Assembly (NCBI GenBank): GCA_002311665.1
Contig: DBYX01000008.1
Location: 48,812 to 112,811 of the forward strand
Length of the DNA: 64,000 nt
Origin: Lachnoclostridium sp. UBA1175
GTDB lineage: Bacteria; Bacillota; Clostridia; Lachnospirales; Lachnospiraceae
Direction: 5' to 3'
Part shown: piece after piece, positions 60,418-64,000 of the stretch
How positions within the stretch are numbered: the stretch's first letter is position 1
Layout: every line of letters starts with the position of its first letter
Translations under genes and position numbers: made by a program
Notes under the pieces: generated by a model
What the model saw: only the letters and a program-made list of their open reading frames with translations
Databases searched by the model: none
What the model was told of the DNA's origin: nothing

Positions 60418-60974
60418 ACGATGAACCCCTCCTTTTTCAGAAAATCCCGCAGCTTCTTTCGCAGCCGGAAGAGCATACTCTTGGCCTTCGATTCGCTCAT
60501 TCCGCTGTACGCCGCGGTCTCTTTCAGGGAATCGAAATAGAAGTATCTCCCGACGAAGAGAGTTCGCGCATCCTCCGGCAGCGTCTTCACAAACCGTACG
60601 ATCAACTGCCGCAGAAGCTCCGCTTCCGCTTCCTGCTCCGGCATAGTCCCCCCGGCGACGACTTCGCTCAACTCCTCCAAGGATGCGGCATATTCTGTCC
60701 CCTGCCGCTTAATTCGTCGTCTCGTCCGCAACCGGTCGATCGCTTTCTGGCGAACAATCTTCCCGAGGTAGGCGGAAAGCATCTCCGGACTCTTCTCGGA
60801 AAGCGTATCCCACGCCGCAAGATACGTGTCGTTCACGCACTCCTCCGCATCCTGCTCGTTCCCGAGGATCTGCATGGCAATCTTCATCAGATAATTGCGA
60901 AACCGCTTCATCGTCTCCTCGATCGCCCGCTCGTCTCTGTTTTGATACATCTCCAGCAACTCCGCTTCTTGCAT
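60414..60974 (-). CDS. ECF-type RNA polymerase sigma factor
   Basis: A 186-aa sigma-70 family protein with region 2 (YLMKIAMQILGNEQDAEECV, then DTYLAAWDTL) and region 4 (LPEDARTLFVGRYFYFDSLKE, then YSGMSESKAKSMLFRLRKKL). These are the -10 and -35 binding parts of an extracytoplasmic-function sigma factor. ATG 60974 was chosen because GGAGG lies 8 nt upstream; ATGs 8 and 18 codons earlier are also in frame. It is coupled to the anti-sigma gene. Confidence 0.88.
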   Translation of the reverse strand: MQEAELLEMYQNRDERAIEETMKRFRNYLMKIAMQILGNEQDAEECVNDTYLAAWDTLSEKSPEMLSAYLGKIVRQKAIDRLRTRRRIKRQGTEYAASLEELSEVVAGGTMPEQEAEAELLRQLIVRFVKTLPEDARTLFVGRYFYFDSLKETAAYSGMSESKAKSMLFRLRKKLRDFLKKEGFIV

Positions 60975-61026
60975 AGCACCCACCTCCCAAGGCATCATTT
61001 CACTCCCTGTTGCCCTATATTCCGAC

Positions 61027-61087
61027 AAAAAAGGGAAGCGGTTGCACGAAAGGGTAAAATAATTCCTCCCAATTTCTTCCGCTTCCC
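61027..61087 (-). terminator. Strong hairpin with T6 in the sigma-factor leader
   Basis: GGGAAGCGG and CCGCTTCCC pair around a 37-base loop and are followed by TTTTTT on the minus strand, about 50 bases before the sigma-factor start. It lies downstream of a candidate promoter (61146), so it could be an attenuator. Confidence 0.65.
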
Positions 61088-61145
61088 TTCGTTATCCGCA
61101 GGCATAGACACATAACGGGAGAGAAATATTGGGTGTTTTGTAAAA

Positions 61146-61173
61146 ATAATACCAGATTTTCGAAAAATGTTAA
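61146..61173 (-). promoter_or_regulatory. Candidate promoter of the sigma/anti-sigma operon
   Basis: TTAACA and TATTAT 16 bases apart on the minus strand, 170 bases before the sigma-factor start. The gap up to 61399 has only a hairpin and a possible decayed frame. Confidence 0.45.
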
Positions 61174-61188
61174 GTATTAAGAAACAAC

Positions 61189-61215
61189 GGCGGCCCGAAA
61201 AACTTTCGAGCCGCC
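61189..61215 (-). terminator. Possible terminator of the 61.4 kb gene
   Basis: GGCGGCCCGAAA and TTTCGAGCCGCC (one mismatch) around AAC, with a T-rich minus-strand tail, about 185 bases past the stop. Confidence 0.5.
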
Positions 61216-61399
61216 CGGAAACAGCCTATATTCGTTTGTCCCGTATCAGGCTGTTCTTAGTTCTTTCCGATGAGGTGATACAACGTGTTCTTAAAGACTC
61301 GTTGGGGAATTCGGTGACAATAACCGTACTGTCTTTCGTCGCAGTGTACCCGTCTTCACCTTCGAAGCAATAACCCTGATTTCCTCAGGAAATGAGCCA

Positions 61400-62830
61400 T
61401 CAGTAATCAATATACTCCAAATAGTTATCGCCATTTCCCTGACGGTAGTATCTTGTGTACACTCTGACATCGTGAAGACCTCTCGACTGCAGCGCATTAA
61501 GTTTTGCATTGAGAATCCTCAACCTGGTCTCTTGTTTATCTGTTAAAAAGAAATCTCTCGCATGTTCATAGTCGGTGTATGCTGTGATATCAACTCCCAA
61601 TATTGCCATCCATGTACCAAAGCCTTGTATCTCGTTCAATCCTGCCCATAATTTGCCACCGATGCCGTTTTTGGTTTCCTCTTCAACATTTACATTATGC
61701 TCCATTAAGTTCTTCGTTCTGGTATATATAGCCTGTTGAGCATCCCTCCAGGCAGTGAGCTCACCTTCGGTCAAGATGTAATCCACATAAAAATCCAACC
61801 CCGGCTTAATGTATTGCGCATAGAGTGTTATCTTGGAAGCTCCGCTTTCGATTAACCACTCATAATTTTTCGTATATACGACCGTATGCGCATTTCCGTT
61901 TGGATCAAGTCCATCCTCGTAAGGACTCCATCCAACAAAATAGCCTTTATTCTTATCGTATGCAGGAATACTTATAAAATCCTTACAAGTCATTCCCGTT
62001 TTCAGTTTACCGGAAGCTGACAAGTTATTTCCATAGACAAATGTGCAATTAACCTCGTTAGGTACCTGCACATAGTAGACCTCACGACCGGTTCCGACGA
62101 TTTCATTGGATGCGATTGGTTTGTAAGTTTTTTTATCATACCAAGTCAGCGTATACCCTTTAGGCGCTGCAATTTGATTAAGAACCTTCAAAAGGTTCTC
62201 TTTATGAGGAACCTTGCTGATTGTTTTAACAGCGGATTTGCCATTCCGCGAATCAAACACCTTGACGGTACACTGGTAAACAGCATACAGCGTAATGCTT
62301 TTATTGGCAGTGTAATTGGCTCCGGGGCCATAGGTCGCAGTCGTGGCGTTTGCTTTCGTGGCCCATCCGACAAATGTTGCCCCCGGCATAGAAGGGCAGG
62401 TAGTGGTCAGCTTCAGAGTCACATTTTTGATTTTCGTCTGCGAAGCCGGTGTAGTAGAAGTCAATCCTCCGTTAACATTATAGTTTACAGAATATGTAGG
62501 AACTTTCTGCCAGTGAGCATAAACAACCGAAGGCGATCCGGTAACACCCGATTGATACTGTTTTCCGTTAGCATCGAACCAACCCAAGAATGTATAACCG
62601 GTTTTGTACGCCGTGTTTCTACTCGCAGAACACTCAAGGCCTGCCGAATAGATCGACTGAGATAACGTAACCGTTTTGCTTCCCGGACCATTGGTAGATC
62701 CTATGTGACCACCGTTGGCTTCAAACCTCAATGTGTAATCGTACTGCCCGGCCTTAGCCTCCTTTGTCATTGTCGGCAACAAACAAATTATCATTGCCAG
62801 AACAACGACCATTGATACTACTTTTTTCAT
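61400..62830 (-). CDS. Secreted InlB B-repeat protein
   Basis: A 476-aa secreted protein. The signal peptide is about 1-27 (KEAKAG), followed by two clear InlB B-repeats (FEANGGHIG...GYTFLGWF...VVYAHW; YNVNGGLTS...GATFVGWA...LYAVY) and degenerate ones to about 330. The C-terminal helical 140 residues (YILTEGELTAWRDAQQAIYT and on) are not recognised. They share the plan, repeats then a helical end, with the 50.6 kb protein. AGGGGG lies 8 nt before the ATG. Confidence 0.78.
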   Translation of the reverse strand: MKKVVSMVVVLAMIICLLPTMTKEAKAGQYDYTLRFEANGGHIGSTNGPGSKTVTLSQSIYSAGLECSASRNTAYKTGYTFLGWFDANGKQYQSGVTGSPSVVYAHWQKVPTYSVNYNVNGGLTSTTPASQTKIKNVTLKLTTTCPSMPGATFVGWATKANATTATYGPGANYTANKSITLYAVYQCTVKVFDSRNGKSAVKTISKVPHKENLLKVLNQIAAPKGYTLTWYDKKTYKPIASNEIVGTGREVYYVQVPNEVNCTFVYGNNLSASGKLKTGMTCKDFISIPAYDKNKGYFVGWSPYEDGLDPNGNAHTVVYTKNYEWLIESGASKITLYAQYIKPGLDFYVDYILTEGELTAWRDAQQAIYTRTKNLMEHNVNVEEETKNGIGGKLWAGLNEIQGFGTWMAILGVDITAYTDYEHARDFFLTDKQETRLRILNAKLNALQSRGLHDVRVYTRYYRQGNGDNYLEYIDY

Positions 62831-62928
62831 TTGATTTTCCCCCTAGGATTTTTTCGCCGGCTTCCGAAAAAATCTCCCCAATAACTTTCTCTTCCAGGTG
62901 CAACACCTACGAACCGGCGGATTCAGTT

Positions 62929-62958
62929 ATTATACCACACAAATGCATTCGGCGTAAA
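62929..62958 (-). promoter_or_regulatory. Promoter and structured leader of the 61.4 kb gene
   Basis: TTTACG and a perfect TATAAT 18 bases apart. The leader of about 95 bases can fold: CGCCGG pairs with CCGGCG around a small GGTG/CACC hairpin. Confidence 0.65.
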
Positions 62959-63270
62959 GCGTTATACTATTGGTTTTGGAGGTGCGTACTCCGATATACT
63001 ACACAAACGGAAATAAAGCATTCGCAAGAATCAACACAAACTCAAATTCTGTAAACTATAGTTTTAAAAAAGCGAACTTGATAACGCAATCAGCTTTGGG
63101 AAAATTGCACCCGGGAAGTATAACCTTGTAATAATTCCAAGAGACAGCGCCGGCAACGCCAGTGGAAAACCTGTTTCTTCAATTGCGCTTGAATTCGAGA
63201 TAGTTTCAATTCCAAGGAAAAAGACAGAAAACGGAATCACAATTGACATGACCGGATTCAATACAACGCT
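62959..63270 (+). pseudogene. Frameshifted remnant of a secreted Ig-like protein
   Basis: A start-less frame encodes IYYTNGNKAFARINTNSN and on to about 63067. The sense then continues in another frame: FGKIAPGKYNLVIIPRDSAG, NASGKPVSSIALEFEIV, to about 63270. The APGKYNLVI..RDSAGN motif is that of bacterial Ig-like/fibronectin-like surface domains. There is no start, one frameshift and no stop at a domain end, so it is a decayed fragment. It overlaps the promoter region of the minus-strand gene by a few bases at most. Confidence 0.5.
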
Positions 63271-63322
63271 TTTCTATGGCAATTGCGCCATATTTCCTAT
63301 GTCTAGACATCTCTCCACCTCC

Positions 63323-63649
63323 TTAACTTTCCCCAATAATCTCGCCGACCTCGCCCAGCACCAACTCGCACACGCACCCCTTCGGCGTCATGTACGCGAT
63401 GACCGCCTCGGCGGTGTCGCCGATCTTGTCGTAGACGCGCCCGGCGCTGTAGCAATCGCCCAACACGGTTCCTACGCTGTTCGCCACCCAGCCGACCTGC
63501 CCCAGGCCCGGCATGTTGACCTTGATGGCCTCCTTGTCGTACTCATTTTTCGGGTCCTTCTCCAGCGTAACCGCCATGCCTCTCTCGGCAAATTCCGTCC
63601 CGTAACGGAAGTTCATCCCTGCAATCGTGAAATAAATATTGTTTAACAT
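63323..63649 (-). CDS. Small HIRAN-like protein
   Basis: A 108-aa protein resembling a HIRAN domain: FTIAGMNFRYGTEFAERG, then LEKDPKNEYDKEAIKVNM, then LGQVGWVANSVGTVLGD. It has the same DPxNxxDxxAI core as the 24.1 kb protein, followed by a short strand-rich end. HIRAN domains bind DNA ends in eukaryotic helicases; the bacterial role is open. GGAGG lies 5 nt before ATG 63649. Confidence 0.7.
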   Translation of the reverse strand: MLNNIYFTIAGMNFRYGTEFAERGMAVTLEKDPKNEYDKEAIKVNMPGLGQVGWVANSVGTVLGDCYSAGRVYDKIGDTAEAVIAYMTPKGCVCELVLGEVGEIIGES

Positions 63650-63830
63650 AAGCTCCTCCTTCTGCGGCGAAGACCGCTGTGTAAAAATGGTCTGCTTCCT
63701 GTTCTCACCTAGATTGTAAAAAAATACATGTCCCATAAGAAGTCCAGCCCATGTTGTGGTTTTTCGATACTTTTAGTACTTGCGCCACTATATGTTGTTT
63801 TTTTCAAATGGAACATCAAGGTAACCACAC

Positions 63831-63863
63831 AAAAAAGAGCGCCTCCGGTCACCCGGAGACGCC
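63831..63863 (-). terminator. Terminator of the gene entering from the right edge
   Basis: GCGTCTCCGGG and the matching CCGGAGGCGC pair around a short loop, followed by TTTTTT on the minus strand. No gene is seen between 63650 and 63830. Confidence 0.8.
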
Positions 63864-63922
63864 CCTGCCCGAAACTCTTCTGTCTTTGTTGTACTGACTT
63901 CCGTGACTCTCATCTGTCACTG

Positions 63923-64000
63923 TCAGTCATCATCGTCATCATCATTTCTCCAGCCAGATGTATAATGCAGTTCCCCGGTATCCATATCCATTGCCATGTT
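63923..64000 (-). CDS. C-terminus of an unidentified gene (partial)
   Basis: Twenty-five codons ending in a run of Asp (HYTSGWRNDDDD) run from the right edge to a TGA at 63923. A strong terminator lies 60 bases later. Too short to identify. Confidence 0.5.
   Translation of the reverse strand, partial: NMAMDMDTGELHYTSGWRNDDDDDD

Overview
The window looks like the chromosome of a Gram-positive gut clostridium, most likely Lachnospiraceae or a close relative. Evidence: lipobox lipoproteins with Pro/Thr-rich linkers, secreted proteins built from InlB B-repeats and BACON-like modules, purine-rich Shine-Dalgarno sites, a type I cyclic-di-GMP riboswitch, and no outer-membrane genes. The assignment is by gene content only. 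Most genes lie on the minus strand. The main plus-strand genes are four secreted-protein genes between 30.4 and 50.2 kb.

Layout. 1-7.6 kb: housekeeping-like accessory genes (a TldD/PmbA pair, an XRE regulator, two lipoproteins, a zinc-ribbon peptide, a Bcp peroxiredoxin and a macro-domain/cyclase fusion). 7.67-20.1 kb: a compact, AT-richer, nine-gene defence island read in one direction: vsr, a Z1 helicase, a GHKL (paraMORC-like) ATPase, two uncharacterised proteins, a PD-(D/E)XK nuclease, a C5 cytosine methyltransferase, a kinase with two ATPase modules, and a receiver protein. 20.4-26.5 kb: a zinc-ribbon membrane protein, a lipoprotein, a WYL regulator, and a HIRAN / J-domain-like / Sel1-type cluster. 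26.7-41 kb: surface and secreted proteins. A 1008-aa protein with CxxC and InlB repeats and a cysteine-peptidase-like end is divergent from twin ten-repeat InlB proteins that sit behind a c-di-GMP riboswitch and terminator. Lipoproteins and a BACON/CHAP amidase follow. 41-46 kb: a divergent MetRS and a four-gene ExbB/ExbD-like operon. 46-50 kb: a 1419-aa vWA/lipase/CBM2 secreted protein. 50.6-57.8 kb: another InlB protein, small Sel1 and unknown genes, an RNase III with two dsRNA-binding domains, regulators, shikimate kinase, then rtcB directly downstream of a tRNA-like gene whose anticodon arm is 6 nt too long. 58-64 kb: a truncated peptidase remnant with a 22-bp inverted repeat at its broken end, a GNAT remnant, an ECF sigma/anti-sigma pair, an InlB protein, a frameshifted surface-protein remnant and a HIRAN protein.

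How the parts work together. The island is a self-contained restriction-type system: methyltransferase plus mismatch repair for self-protection, and helicase, GHKL ATPase and nuclease for attack. A kinase/receiver pair is appended that may sense or gate it. The 26.7-62.8 kb secretome looks like adhesion and cell-wall functions, partly switched by c-di-GMP. The tRNA-like/rtcB unit looks like an RNA-repair or RNA-maturation module. The octamer GGAAAATG (either strand) occurs about 25 times by eye, far above expectation, and is absent from the island, which supports the island being recently acquired. All family calls come from reading motifs; no database search was run.
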